Below, piece by piece: positions 25,811 to 34,367 of a stretch of 64,000 bases of DNA. The notes under the pieces are model-generated. The model was given only the letters and a program-made list of their open reading frames with translations. It searched no databases and was not told where the DNA came from. The stretch's first letter is position 1, and the number at the start of each line of letters is the position of its first letter. The position numbers and the translations under genes are program-made. Source of the stretch: Synechococcus sp. ROS8604 (GTDB lineage: Bacteria > Cyanobacteriota > Cyanobacteriia > PCC-6307 > Cyanobiaceae); contig NZ_CP047946.1 in assembly GCF_014279655.1 (NCBI RefSeq), positions 124,001 to 188,000 of the forward strand, read 5' to 3'.

Positions 25811-26904
25811 CGCTGAACGGCTGCCATCGGAACGGGGCTGATCAAAATCCGACCCTCCCGGAGCTGAACGGGGAAGGTGGGAACGCTCTCATGGAATGGA
25901 GGTGGGGAGGCGCCGGTGTCAAGCTCGTATTCGTAGCCATGCCAAGGACAGACGGCGCAGTTGTTCACAATGCGACCCTCTCCAAGAGGACCGTTTTGGT
26001 GCTGGCAGACGTTGGAAAGCGCGAAGACGGAGCCTCCCCTGCGAAACACGGCCACGCGCTCACCGCTCAGCATCACCACCTTCGCGGCTCCATCGGCAAT
26101 GTCCTGGAGGGCTCCCACGTCCACCCAGGATTGTCCCGGTTGAGCAAGGTCAGCCCTATCGGGACGCCATTCCCTCCAACCACTGAGAAGGTGAAGCGTG
26201 AGAAGGGCGAGAGCGCCACTGAGAACCAGTACGGCGAGCCAGGGGTTGCGGTTCGTTTGCAAAGCCCCCAGCAAGACATGACCTACGAGGGCTGCGTAGC
26301 CCACATACACGCTCATGTGGATGGCTTTCCACACGGGAGCGGTGAGATTGGCCAACCAGAAGTCATGACTGATGGCCGCCATCACAAACAGCACAATGAG
26401 GCCAATGACGCCGAGTAGTTCGAAGGGAAAGAGGGCCAGGCTGCCGAAATGGCGATTAACCGTAAACAGGCTGACCAGTGGCTTCAGGTCGCCAAAATTG
26501 TTGTACCAGGCCACAGATCCATAGAAGGCCCAGGGCAGTTTCGGGGTCCTCATGCCGAACCAAATCCAGGGTTGGCTCGGCAGGGTCCAACCGCTCACAT
26601 GAATGGCTCCCAGCAGGAAGACCATCACCCCCATATGGCGTCTGTTGAAGAGCAGGGTGTGAAACCAGGGATGAAGCCGACTCAGCGGCCCGATAGCCAA
26701 GGTGAGATGGAGCAAGATGTAGGCCGCACTTCCATAGGCGCGAATCGCCACCCCATCGGTTTCGAGTTCGATTCCGCGCAGATCGGCGATCCAATGGCTG
26801 GTCTGCATGAAGGCCAGGAGGTAGAGCGCCATCAGCCCGATCAGGATCGCGTCGTAGATGAACTTGCGACGCGTCCATTGCACCGCTACGTACTGATGAC
26901 TCAT
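25807..26904 (-). CDS. Ferric-reductase-like membrane protein fused to a Rieske 2Fe-2S domain
   Basis: Starting at ATG 26904 (ATGA overlap with the upstream gene) gives 365 residues. The first about 240 hold six or seven membrane helices of the ferric-reductase/YedZ type, with likely haem-ligand histidines in AYILLHLTLAIG, RRHMGVMVFLLGAIHVSGW and IHMSVYVGYAALVGHVLLG. Residues about 260-360 are a Rieske domain with CQHQNGPLGEG and CAVCPWHGYEYELDTG, the complete C-x-H and C-x-x-H ligand boxes. Electrons would pass between a soluble 2Fe-2S site and membrane haems. The longer frame to 27099 is a false extension over the previous gene. Confidence 0.88.
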   Translation of the reverse strand: MSHQYVAVQWTRRKFIYDAILIGLMALYLLAFMQTSHWIADLRGIELETDGVAIRAYGSAAYILLHLTLAIGPLSRLHPWFHTLLFNRRHMGVMVFLLGAIHVSGWTLPSQPWIWFGMRTPKLPWAFYGSVAWYNNFGDLKPLVSLFTVNRHFGSLALFPFELLGVIGLIVLFVMAAISHDFWLANLTAPVWKAIHMSVYVGYAALVGHVLLGALQTNRNPWLAVLVLSGALALLTLHLLSGWREWRPDRADLAQPGQSWVDVGALQDIADGAAKVVMLSGERVAVFRRGGSVFALSNVCQHQNGPLGEGRIVNNCAVCPWHGYEYELDTGASPPPFHESVPTFPVQLREGRILISPVPMAAVQR

Positions 26905-27407
26905 GTCCGGACTCTTGCGGGGCGGGATGGGGGGTGTGGAATGCGGATCAGCGTGTGGGTCTTGTTGTTGGAGACAAGCAGGATGTCCCCCCCTTGCATC
27001 GCGGCTGGAAGCCACCATCCGCGGCTGCCGAGACCGCTCAGGCTGCCGATCACCGTGGCATTGCTGAGGTCCTTTGGCTGTGGATTGGCTGGGGTCCACA
27101 CGATCAGGGGATCACTGACGGGTAGCTCTCGCTCTGGAGTGATCTTGAGCCACAGTTGCCCGCCAGGATGGCGGGACAGCTCGAGATCAATCGTGGTCCC
27201 ATCAACCCTTTTGGTTTGATGAATCAGAGGTTGAAGGTCGGGGGGAGAAGCTTGGTGATATCCCGCGGCGACAAACAAGGGATCACTGCTAGGGCTGGCG
27301 ACGGGGCGATCTGGTCGTTGCAGCAGAGCCGCTGCCGCGAGCAGGGGGAGCCCGATGGCGATGGCTGTCATCAAGCGGCGATGCCAGCGTCGGAGGGACG
27401 TGATCAT
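26901..27407 (-). CDS. Hypothetical protein with one N-terminal membrane segment
   Basis: A 168-residue protein starting at ATG 27407. A twin-arginine-containing n-region (RRWHRRLM) precedes a hydrophobic stretch (TAIAIGLPLLAAAALL), so it is membrane-anchored or secreted. The rest is a beta-rich domain with DGTTIDLELSRHPGGQLW and an IVWTPANPQP segment. I do not recognise the family. It overlaps both neighbours by 4 bases and belongs to the membrane redox part of the operon. A longer frame to 27497 overlaps the preceding gene and is unlikely. Confidence 0.7.
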   Translation of the reverse strand: MITSLRRWHRRLMTAIAIGLPLLAAAALLQRPDRPVASPSSDPLFVAAGYHQASPPDLQPLIHQTKRVDGTTIDLELSRHPGGQLWLKITPERELPVSDPLIVWTPANPQPKDLSNATVIGSLSGLGSRGWWLPAAMQGGDILLVSNNKTHTLIRIPHPPSRPARVRT

Positions 27408-27598
27408 GGCCTGGCCGTGAGGCGATGGGCCTGTCGTTCCGTCGGCGGTTGACTGCCTCGCCAAAGCCGTTTGACCATCAACGGCCAAAACACGCAAAGC
27501 CCTGGAATGATCAGGATTCGGAAGCCTGGTGAGCGCCAGCTGCGAGCGGAGGTATCGATCCTTTGCACGCCGAAGATGGCGATCATCGTTGCGATCAC
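27404..27598 (-). CDS. Small membrane protein, first gene of the redox operon (start uncertain)
   Basis: The GTG at 27598 gives 64 residues. The same frame is open to about 27688 and reads LDPFESVVSALLSAGSAYLG before the GTG, which looks like real protein with a first membrane helix, but only a CTG at 27667 could start it. A second hydrophobic stretch, FRILIIPGLCVFWPLMV, follows. The stop overlaps the next start by 4 bases. It is probably a two-helix membrane subunit starting at 27667. The family is not recognised. Confidence 0.55.
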   Translation of the reverse strand: MIATMIAIFGVQRIDTSARSWRSPGFRILIIPGLCVFWPLMVKRLWRGSQPPTERQAHRLTARP

Positions 27599-27765
27599 AA
27601 GGCTGGCGCCGAGGTAAGCAGATCCAGCACTTAAGAGGGCGCTGACGACGCTTTCAAAGGGGTCCAGAACAAAATTTCAGTGCCTGATGTCAGGGATAGC
27701 AAGGTCACACCATGGAGACCACTCTGTTGCGATCAGTCTGTTGAGATCCCTCGGTGAGCCAACGG

Positions 27766-28740
27766 TTAGTGCGGCGTCATCGGCTCTGGATTCTCGATGT
27801 CGTAATCGATGATCTCTGCAGGGAGTCCCCGTAGAGACTCTTTTGGATAGATCGTGAAATCTTCGACGCGTTTGAACAGGGGTAAAAGCACCCTCGCGAG
27901 GGCATTGGGAGCCCCGTAAAAGAAGGTGTGATGACCGAGGAGGAATTCGGTGGTCCCTGTCCTTGCGTCACGATCGCAACCGTTTAGGAATTGGCGCATG
28001 CTGATGCGTTCCTCAGCTGTCAGGCTTGGATGTGCCATCACTGGAAAGTCGCGTTGGGCTGCGATGAGCCCAGCTTTGCGCCAGTCGATCTTGGAGAGGT
28101 TTTGGATGAGAGATGGGCGTTCCAGGCTGAAGTCAATGCAGACCAGTTGCTGTTCCTCAATGGCCATCACCTCCTCGATGCAGTGGCGCTGAAGCAAGCG
28201 CCACTTGGTTCGGGCATCGTCATGCACCACCAGTGAGCAAAGTCTGGCGCGCTTGTAGGAGCTGATCAGATCCGTATTGGATGGGCTACGCCCTAGAAAT
28301 TGAAAAATGAATTGGGACCCTGTGCCGATGTAGTCATCCAAGATCACGATCGCTCGTTGGCTGCGATCCTCGCGACTGTGATGCAGGGCCTCGATCGTTT
28401 TGAAGTGGTTGACGGACAGACAATTCGCTTTGCGGTAGACGTATGAGGCGATGTCGCCGCTTTTGCAGACGAACGCTCTGGTGAAGTCGATGTCCGTGAA
28501 CCCATCGACGTCAAACCCGTCATCGCGAAGATCCATGCAGAGGCGCTGGTGGAGCAAGCGGCACTCGCGCAGCATGCGTGCCCAGCTGTGAAGCTCCATG
28601 CACTCCAGAAGCCGGATGGCGATCGCTTGGTCTTCAGCAGGAAATTGCGTCAGCCAGCGTTGGATGGCGCTGAGGCTGATCTCGGGTTCGTTCCAGGCAT
28701 GGCTGAGGTTCTGTAGTTGTTGCGCGGCTGAGGGCATCAA
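27766..28740 (-). CDS. Phosphoribosyltransferase-like protein of unknown function
   Basis: A 324-residue soluble protein. Residues about 130-150 read RAIVILDDYIGTGSQFIFQF, the DD-x-x-G-T-G loop used by phosphoribosyltransferases to bind PRPP, here within a family that I associate with bacterial conflict-type operons (PRTase-CE). The N-terminal part is helical (LLECMELHSWARMLRECRLL) and could be a winged-helix or effector-binding part. It lies 51 bases after a glutamine-synthetase-like gene on the same strand and about 90 bases before the redox operon. The substrate is unknown. Confidence 0.65.
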   Translation of the reverse strand: MMPSAAQQLQNLSHAWNEPEISLSAIQRWLTQFPAEDQAIAIRLLECMELHSWARMLRECRLLHQRLCMDLRDDGFDVDGFTDIDFTRAFVCKSGDIASYVYRKANCLSVNHFKTIEALHHSREDRSQRAIVILDDYIGTGSQFIFQFLGRSPSNTDLISSYKRARLCSLVVHDDARTKWRLLQRHCIEEVMAIEEQQLVCIDFSLERPSLIQNLSKIDWRKAGLIAAQRDFPVMAHPSLTAEERISMRQFLNGCDRDARTGTTEFLLGHHTFFYGAPNALARVLLPLFKRVEDFTIYPKESLRGLPAEIIDYDIENPEPMTPH

Positions 28741-28791
28741 ACGTTCATCGCTGTTTGGTTTGGGAGCAGCCTTTGAGCTGCGGCTGAGGCT

Positions 28792-30147
28792 TTAAAGGAG
28801 TCCTCCAACGATGGGCCACCAGCACCGTTCATTCGCCTGCTGCTCCGCAGTCTTGGTTTCTGCATTGCGGATTTCTGCGGCGAGGCTGTCCAAGAGCGAT
28901 CCATGCAGCAGGGGGCCCATCGCTTGACGCAGGACTTCGTCGTGCTCGAGTGCTGTTCGTGCTTCAACCAGGCTGGAAGGAAGTCGGTCAATGGTGCGGT
29001 CCTTCACCAGGGCGGGATCACCGCTTTGTTCCGCTGGGAGACTGCGTTGATGCCTTAGGGCGTCGAGAACTTGGGCCTGGAGTGCACCAAGCAACAGGTA
29101 GGGATTCGCCGTGGGATCCACCGCTTTGATCTCGAGGTGGGCGGGGCTCTGATCGACGGTGGTGGGGATCAATCGAACGGCGGCTTCTCGGTTTTCCATT
29201 CCCCAAACTTGGAAGGGGGCGGACCAACTGCTTGGAACCAGTCTTAAGTAGGAGACAGGTGATGGGCTTGCAAGGGCGACCAAGCCCGGCAGCTGCTCCA
29301 GCACCCCTGCGATTAGAGCCTGTCCTTCCGGACGCAGTCCGTAGGGGCCAGGGCCATCCTGAAGTAATGGTCCTTGCACATCGCGCACGCTGAAGTGCAG
29401 GTGACCGCCATTGCCTACCCAATCGAGGCGAGGCTTGGCACTGAAACTGCTGTACCAACCGAAGCGGCGGGTTACGCGCTGGATCACCAACCGTGCACGG
29501 ATCAATTGGTCCGCTGCTTGAAGCGGTGCCTGGGCCCCGAAGGACAACTCGAATTGGGAGGGTCCGTACTCAGGATGAAACTGAAGCCAATCCACATCGG
29601 CTGCATCCAGCGCCTCGAGCAGGGCCGATGCGTAATCAAGGCCCTCGATTAAGCGGTCTGCGCCATAGGGCCCACCAGCGATCACCGCCTTTGGGGAGCC
29701 ATCTTGATCTGGGGTGATGACGACCCACTCCAGTTCAAATCCGGCTGTAAGGGAAAGCCCTTCTCGACACAACGTTTCACCCATGCGGCGGCAGAAGTGG
29801 CGCTGATCTGCGCCGTATGCCTTTCCACTCATGGGGTCCCAACGCTCGCCGGCGGCCCAGGCCCAGCCCTGATCAGGATCAAGCATCGCCAGGGATGCTG
29901 GATCAGCCTTGAGGCGCAAATCTCCATCCGGCCTGGAAAGGCGATGCGCCGGATCGATGATTCCGTCAGAGCGGAAGGCATCCGAGATGGGCGAAAAACC
30001 AACGCCGATGTCGACGGCGTGTTGCCAATGCCGCCACGGCACAACCTTTACAAGCGACTCGCCTGCATGGTTGTCCCAGGTGATCGCAATCCGGTGCACG
30101 CCCTTGGCGCTGAGCGCTTCGAGGGATGCATCATGCTCCGTGCTCAT
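28792..30147 (-). CDS. Glutamine-synthetase-family ligase (gamma-glutamyl ligase type)
   Basis: A 451-residue protein with the glutamine synthetase catalytic fold. AGFELEWVVITP holds a metal-binding glutamate pair region, QFHPEYGPSQFELSF the second metal site, GNGGHLHFSVRD the ATP/metal histidines, and ENREAAVRLIP the substrate arginine. It differs from true GlnA in length and in the N-terminal domain and is closer to the PuuA/GlnA3-like enzymes that attach glutamate to amines. The real amine is not known. It is divergent from the symporter pair at 30269. Confidence 0.85.
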   Translation of the reverse strand: MSTEHDASLEALSAKGVHRIAITWDNHAGESLVKVVPWRHWQHAVDIGVGFSPISDAFRSDGIIDPAHRLSRPDGDLRLKADPASLAMLDPDQGWAWAAGERWDPMSGKAYGADQRHFCRRMGETLCREGLSLTAGFELEWVVITPDQDGSPKAVIAGGPYGADRLIEGLDYASALLEALDAADVDWLQFHPEYGPSQFELSFGAQAPLQAADQLIRARLVIQRVTRRFGWYSSFSAKPRLDWVGNGGHLHFSVRDVQGPLLQDGPGPYGLRPEGQALIAGVLEQLPGLVALASPSPVSYLRLVPSSWSAPFQVWGMENREAAVRLIPTTVDQSPAHLEIKAVDPTANPYLLLGALQAQVLDALRHQRSLPAEQSGDPALVKDRTIDRLPSSLVEARTALEHDEVLRQAMGPLLHGSLLDSLAAEIRNAETKTAEQQANERCWWPIVGGLL

Positions 30148-30268
30148 GGCGTGGCGTGTCGTCCTTTCAGGATGCAGTTGATTGGCTTCAGGTGCTGTGG
30201 GTTGATGCCCTGACGCTGGAGCCTTGGGTTTCCATGTGGCCGTCCAGGGGGGTGATCAGAATCAACAC

Positions 30269-30472
30269 ATGGATGGGTTGAATTGGATGGTGTTGGTGCC
30301 CAATCGCTGGCCATGGTTGGCCGTGCTTGCTGCGGTTGTTTTGGCCTTGGTGGTGCATGGTCAGGCGCAATCGGCCTTGCCGTTTTGGGCTGGTCTGCCT
30401 GTTTGGGTGTTGATGTTCATCGTTCTGCAGGCGGTACTCACCGTTGTTGCTGCTTGGATCGCCCGCCCATGA
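30269..30472 (+). CDS. Small two-helix membrane protein paired with a sodium/solute symporter
   Basis: A 67-residue protein with two hydrophobic helices (WLAVLAAVVLALVVHG and VWVLMFIVLQAVLTVVAAWI). This is the usual layout of small DUF3311-like proteins encoded just before sodium/solute symporters. Its stop overlaps the symporter start (ATGA at 30469-30472). ATG 30269 was chosen. ATG 30287 is also possible. Confidence 0.75.
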   Translation: MDGLNWMVLVPNRWPWLAVLAAVVLALVVHGQAQSALPFWAGLPVWVLMFIVLQAVLTVVAAWIARP

Positions 30473-31926
30473 ACACCACCCTGATTGCAGCGTCTCTCGC
30501 TCTTGTTGCTTACCTGCTTGCGTTGCTCTGGCTCGGGACTCAGAGTCTCGGTGGCCAAACCAACAGCGCCGACTCCTATTTCCTGGCCGATCGCCGGCTG
30601 CGTGCCGGAGTGCTGTTTTTCACGCTGATCGCGACCAACTTCAGCGCCTTCTTTTTTCTTGGTTTTGCTGGTGCGGGCTATCGCATCGGGATGGCCTACT
30701 ACCCAATGATGGCCTTTGGAACAGGATTGGCTGCCCTCAGTTTCGGAAGCCTGGGCTGCCGGGTCCGCAGGCTCAGCGCTGACCATGGTCTGATCACCCC
30801 GTCCGAATTGATTGGCCATCTCTTGCCTGGGGAAGGGGTGCGTCTGTTGGTGCTTGCGGTGATGGTCCTGTTCACCCTTCCTTATTTAGCCCTGCAACCA
30901 CTCGGTGCCGGTTATTTGCTCGAGAGCCTCACGGGAGGAGCGGTTCCTTTTGAGGTTGGCGCTGTCCTACTCACCGTCGTGATCGTGCTGTACGTGGTGG
31001 GCGGCGGCATGCGAGCTGTGGCGCGGACCGACGTGCTTCAGGGGATCCTGATGTTTGTACTGATGCTGATGGCTTTTGTGGCTATCGCCCAAGGCGTCGG
31101 TGGCATCGCGGTGGCCAATCGCACGCTGGTTGTGCAACGTCCTGAGCTGTTCACTCCGGCAGGACTGGGCAATTTTTTTACGCCGCAAATGCTGGCCAGC
31201 TATCTGCTGCTTTGGCCGTTGTGTCTGCCGATGTTTCCGCAGATGCTGATGCGTTTCTTTGCCGCCGGTGATGATCGCTCGCTGAAAACTTCCATGGTGC
31301 TCTACCCAGTGGTGGCGGGAGTGTTGTTTGTGTGTCCTGTGATGATCGGAATGTGGGGGCATCTGGCCTTCCCTGATCTGGTGGGGCGCGCCTCCGATCA
31401 GATCATGCCTTTGATGCTCGGTCGTTACAGCCCGGATTGGTTAACGGGAATCGTGATGGTGGGGGCTCTGGCTGCGTTTATGTCCACCCTGGATTCGCAG
31501 TTGTTAGCGCTGTCGTCGATGCTCACTCGCGACATCTATAAAAGGTATTGGCGACAGCAGGCATCTTTGGCGGAGCAAGTGCGGGTTGGGCAGCTCGTGG
31601 TGATTGCCCTTGCCGTCGCTGGTCTTGCCATCGCCCTGCGTCCGCCGGAGGCCATTCTGTCGCTGGCGACCTATGCGTTCTCGGGTCTTGCACTGCTGTT
31701 CCCGATGCTGGTGGGGGCGATCTATGGCCTGCGCTGGTCCGTTGTTGGCGCGATGTTGTCAGTGATTGGCGGCGAAGCTGTGCTGCTCGGTTTTGCAACG
31801 GGCGTGATTCCAAAAGTGTTTCAGGGGGGCTGTTTGCCCTTGATCCCTGCACTCGTTGTGTCTTGCATGATTTTGGCAATGGATCAGCTCATGGCGCGCC
31901 GCTCGCTGTCATGTTCGCGGGCCTGA
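30469..31926 (+). CDS. Sodium/solute symporter (SSS family)
   Basis: At 485 residues with about thirteen hydrophobic helices it fits the SSS (PanF/PutP) family. ATNFSAFFFLGFAGAGYRIG early in the protein and GALAAFMSTLDSQLLALSSM later match the conserved sodium-binding helices. The substrate is unknown and could be a carboxylate, amino acid or vitamin. The start at 30469 is fixed by the overlap with the small partner gene; the longer frame to 30283 is out of place. The 3' end overlaps tsaE on the other strand by 18 bases. Confidence 0.9.
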   Translation: MNTTLIAASLALVAYLLALLWLGTQSLGGQTNSADSYFLADRRLRAGVLFFTLIATNFSAFFFLGFAGAGYRIGMAYYPMMAFGTGLAALSFGSLGCRVRRLSADHGLITPSELIGHLLPGEGVRLLVLAVMVLFTLPYLALQPLGAGYLLESLTGGAVPFEVGAVLLTVVIVLYVVGGGMRAVARTDVLQGILMFVLMLMAFVAIAQGVGGIAVANRTLVVQRPELFTPAGLGNFFTPQMLASYLLLWPLCLPMFPQMLMRFFAAGDDRSLKTSMVLYPVVAGVLFVCPVMIGMWGHLAFPDLVGRASDQIMPLMLGRYSPDWLTGIVMVGALAAFMSTLDSQLLALSSMLTRDIYKRYWRQQASLAEQVRVGQLVVIALAVAGLAIALRPPEAILSLATYAFSGLALLFPMLVGAIYGLRWSVVGAMLSVIGGEAVLLGFATGVIPKVFQGGCLPLIPALVVSCMILAMDQLMARRSLSCSRA

Positions 31927-32412
31927 AGTGGGGGGGTAGAGCGAGAAGATCCGTCCGCGTTCAGGGGCGTAGTTGAGCTCCAAGAGCCAGGCATCAGGGA
32001 GGGAAAGGCTCAGTCGCTCCGGCCACTCCACCACGAGCACGGCTTCCATCGCGGTTGCCTCTTCTTCCTCTTGGAGGAAGAGGTCGTCTGCGGCCGCGGC
32101 TTGCTCGAGGCGGTAGAGGTCGAGATGGATGAGGGGTGGGGTGCCTTCGGGGTAATGCTGAGCGAGCGCAAAGGTGGGGCTGGTGATCGGTTCTTGGATG
32201 CCTAGCGCGTTGGCTAGCCCCTGCACGAGCGAGGTTTTGCCTGCACCGAGTGGCCCTCGTAGCAGCAGGATGTCGTGCGCTTTGAGGCGTGCTGCCACCA
32301 TCCGACCAAGGGCTTTTGTGGCCTCGAGATCATCGAGGAACCTTGTCTCATCTGTAGATTGGCTGACAAGGGAGCCCGAAGCCTCGGCGTCTCCGAAGTA
32401 TTTATCGTTCAC
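31909..32412 (-). CDS. tsaE: tRNA threonylcarbamoyladenosine biosynthesis ATPase TsaE
   Basis: The protein (167 residues from GTG 32412) has the TsaE core: [24 protein letters not shown] (P-loop), [24 protein letters not shown] and [10 protein letters not shown]. It acts with TsaB and TsaD in making t6A on tRNAs. The GTG follows a GAGGAGG stretch, though the spacing is very short, so the start is less certain than the function. The start lies only 24 bases from the divergent ahcY start, so the two genes must share promoter or leader sequence. Confidence 0.9.
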   Translation of the reverse strand: MNDKYFGDAEASGSLVSQSTDETRFLDDLEATKALGRMVAARLKAHDILLLRGPLGAGKTSLVQGLANALGIQEPITSPTFALAQHYPEGTPPLIHLDLYRLEQAAAADDLFLQEEEEATAMEAVLVVEWPERLSLSLPDAWLLELNYAPERGRIFSLYPPTSGPRT

Positions 32413-32436
32413 ATCCTCCTCAGGGAGCTTTTCAAT

Positions 32437-33867
32437 ATGGTGGCAACAGCCGCGGCAACGGCCGAACTTCAGGTCGCAAAGGACTACGTCATTGCGGACA
32501 TCGGTTTGGCCGATTTCGGACGCAAGGAGCTTGATATTGCTGAGACCGAGATGCCCGGTCTCATGGCATTGCGTGCCAAGTACGGCAAGGAGAAGCCCTT
32601 GAAGGGAGCACGGATCGCCGGCTCTCTGCACATGACGATCCAGACAGCTGTTCTGATCGAAACCCTTGTGGAGCTTGGTGCCGATGTGCGCTGGGCCTCC
32701 TGCAATATTTTCTCCACCCAAGACCACGCCGCAGCTGCGATGGCTGCCGGTGGAATTCCCGTTTTTGCCGTTAAGGGTGAAACCCTTGAGGAGTACTGGG
32801 ATTACACCCACAGCATCCTCGAGTGGGGCGATGGTGGAACGCCCAACATGATCCTCGACGATGGTGGCGATGCCACCGGTCTGGTGATGTTGGGTAGCAA
32901 GGCCGAGCAGGACATCACCGTGCTCGATAACCCTTCCAACGAAGAGGAGACCTTCCTGTTCGCTTCGATCAAGAAGAAGCTGGCGAAGGATTCCAGTTTC
33001 TACAGCCGCATCAAGGCTGAAATTCAGGGCGTGACCGAGGAGACCACCACGGGCGTGGCTCGCCTCTACAAGATGCAGAAGAGTGGAGAGCTTCCCTTCC
33101 CTGCGATCAACGTCAACGATTCGGTTACGAAGAGCAAGTTCGACAACCTCTATGGCTGTCGTGAATCGCTGGTTGACAGCATTAAGCGTGCGACCGACGT
33201 GATGGTGGCTGGCAAGCAGGCCCTCGTTGTTGGCTACGGCGATGTGGGCAAGGGTTCTGCGCAGTCATTGCGCGGCCTTGGTGCCACCGTTTGCATTGCT
33301 GAAGTGGATCCCATTTGCGCTTTGCAGGCTGCGATGGAGGGTTACCGGGTGGTTCGCCTCGAGGATGTGGTGGATCAGATGGACATCTTTGTGACCGCCA
33401 CGGGCAACTACCAGGTGATCCGCAATGAGCATCTGGTGAAGATGAAGGACGAAGCGATCGTCTGCAACATCGGACACTTCGACAACGAGATTGATGTGGC
33501 CTCACTCAAGGCCTATGAGTGGGACAACATCAAGCCTCAGGTGGATCACATCACCTTGCCAAGCGGCAACAAAATTATTCTTCTTGCCGAAGGTCGTCTC
33601 GTCAATCTGGGCTGCGCCACTGGTCACCCCAGTTTTGTGATGAGCAACTCCTTCACGAACCAGGTGTTGGCTCAGATTGAGTTGTTCACCAAGGGCAAGG
33701 AATACGGCAAAGAGGTGTATGTGCTGCCTAAGCACCTTGATGAGATGGTGGCTCGCCTCCACCTTGAGAAGATCGGAGCCAATCTCACTGAGTTGAGCAA
33801 AGATCAAGCTGACTATATCAACGTTCCAGTGGAAGGCCCTTACAAGCCGGATCACTACCGTTATTGA
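32437..33867 (+). CDS. ahcY: Adenosylhomocysteinase
   Basis: A 476-residue S-adenosylhomocysteine hydrolase that splits SAH into adenosine and homocysteine in the methyl cycle. Clear features are [29 protein letters not shown], the NAD-binding [17 protein letters not shown] and the C-terminal [16 protein letters not shown] 32437 follows an AGGGAG site; the frame extending upstream to 32275 covers tsaE and is not coding. A strong terminator follows at 33885. Confidence 0.97.
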   Translation: MVATAAATAELQVAKDYVIADIGLADFGRKELDIAETEMPGLMALRAKYGKEKPLKGARIAGSLHMTIQTAVLIETLVELGADVRWASCNIFSTQDHAAAAMAAGGIPVFAVKGETLEEYWDYTHSILEWGDGGTPNMILDDGGDATGLVMLGSKAEQDITVLDNPSNEEETFLFASIKKKLAKDSSFYSRIKAEIQGVTEETTTGVARLYKMQKSGELPFPAINVNDSVTKSKFDNLYGCRESLVDSIKRATDVMVAGKQALVVGYGDVGKGSAQSLRGLGATVCIAEVDPICALQAAMEGYRVVRLEDVVDQMDIFVTATGNYQVIRNEHLVKMKDEAIVCNIGHFDNEIDVASLKAYEWDNIKPQVDHITLPSGNKIILLAEGRLVNLGCATGHPSFVMSNSFTNQVLAQIELFTKGKEYGKEVYVLPKHLDEMVARLHLEKIGANLTELSKDQADYINVPVEGPYKPDHYRY

Positions 33868-33884
33868 TCTTTTGGGGATCGCTT

Positions 33885-33910
33885 AAGGGCTGTGTATGCA
33901 GCCCTTTTTT
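33885..33910 (+). terminator. Rho-independent terminator of ahcY
   Basis: An 8-base stem AAGGGCTG/CAGCCCTT with a 6-base loop runs straight into six T, 18 bases after the ahcY stop. Confidence 0.9.
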
Positions 33911-34367
33911 CATGGCCTGTGTGCTTTTTGGAACTCTCTCTTGAGCCAGAAAATGTTTTGGTTTCAATTTGTTTTAGAGTTGAAACATGGCTTTTGTTGA
34001 GCCTGTTAAGCGGCTTAAGAGTTTGAGTACTTGTTCGCTATATAGTATGTAGCGTCTCTGCGAGCGGATGCTAAATGCGTTGAAAGTTGTTTTGCTGTGA
34101 GCTTAAAGTTCATCATTCGCGTGATGAATGATGGGATGGAATGTGTGGCAAGTCTTCATCAAGGGTCGCCCTAGGCGTCTTAATCCAAAGCATTTAATTA
34201 TGAATTTAGGTTGTCTTTTCTCTGGTTTTGATAAGAGGCTCGGATCTTTGTTGTGTCTGAAGTAATGCTTTATTAATACCTAGGCTGAGGGGTTTCTCCC
34301 TTCGCTATGGCTGATTCCTATGGCCGATAAGGTGTGAAATACTAGTTAGACTTTATTTTAGCTGTTG
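33911..34367. other. Long AT-rich intergenic region with two small inverted repeats
   Basis: About 450 bases without a coding frame lie between the ahcY terminator and the DedA gene. Two perfect inverted repeats are visible: GTTTCAA/TTGAAAC at 33961-33986 and CATCATTC/GAATGATG at 34111-34133. They could be protein-binding sites or parts of a small RNA, but no known RNA family was recognised. Confidence 0.45.
34111..34133. repeat. Inverted repeat in the ahcY-dedA gap
   Basis: Arms CATCATTC and GAATGATG are perfect over 8 bases with a 7-base spacer. There is no T run, so it is not a terminator. It could be an operator for the DedA-type gene about 230 bases downstream, but distance makes this doubtful. 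Confidence 0.35.

Noticed and set aside
25774-26418. 214-codon plus-strand frame over the Rieske/ferric-reductase gene
   Set aside because: The opposite frame has complete Rieske ligands and operon overlaps; this one has neither motif nor start signal.
32275-32436. N-terminal extension of ahcY
   Set aside because: It lies over tsaE and precedes the well-conserved ahcY start with its own ribosome-binding site.
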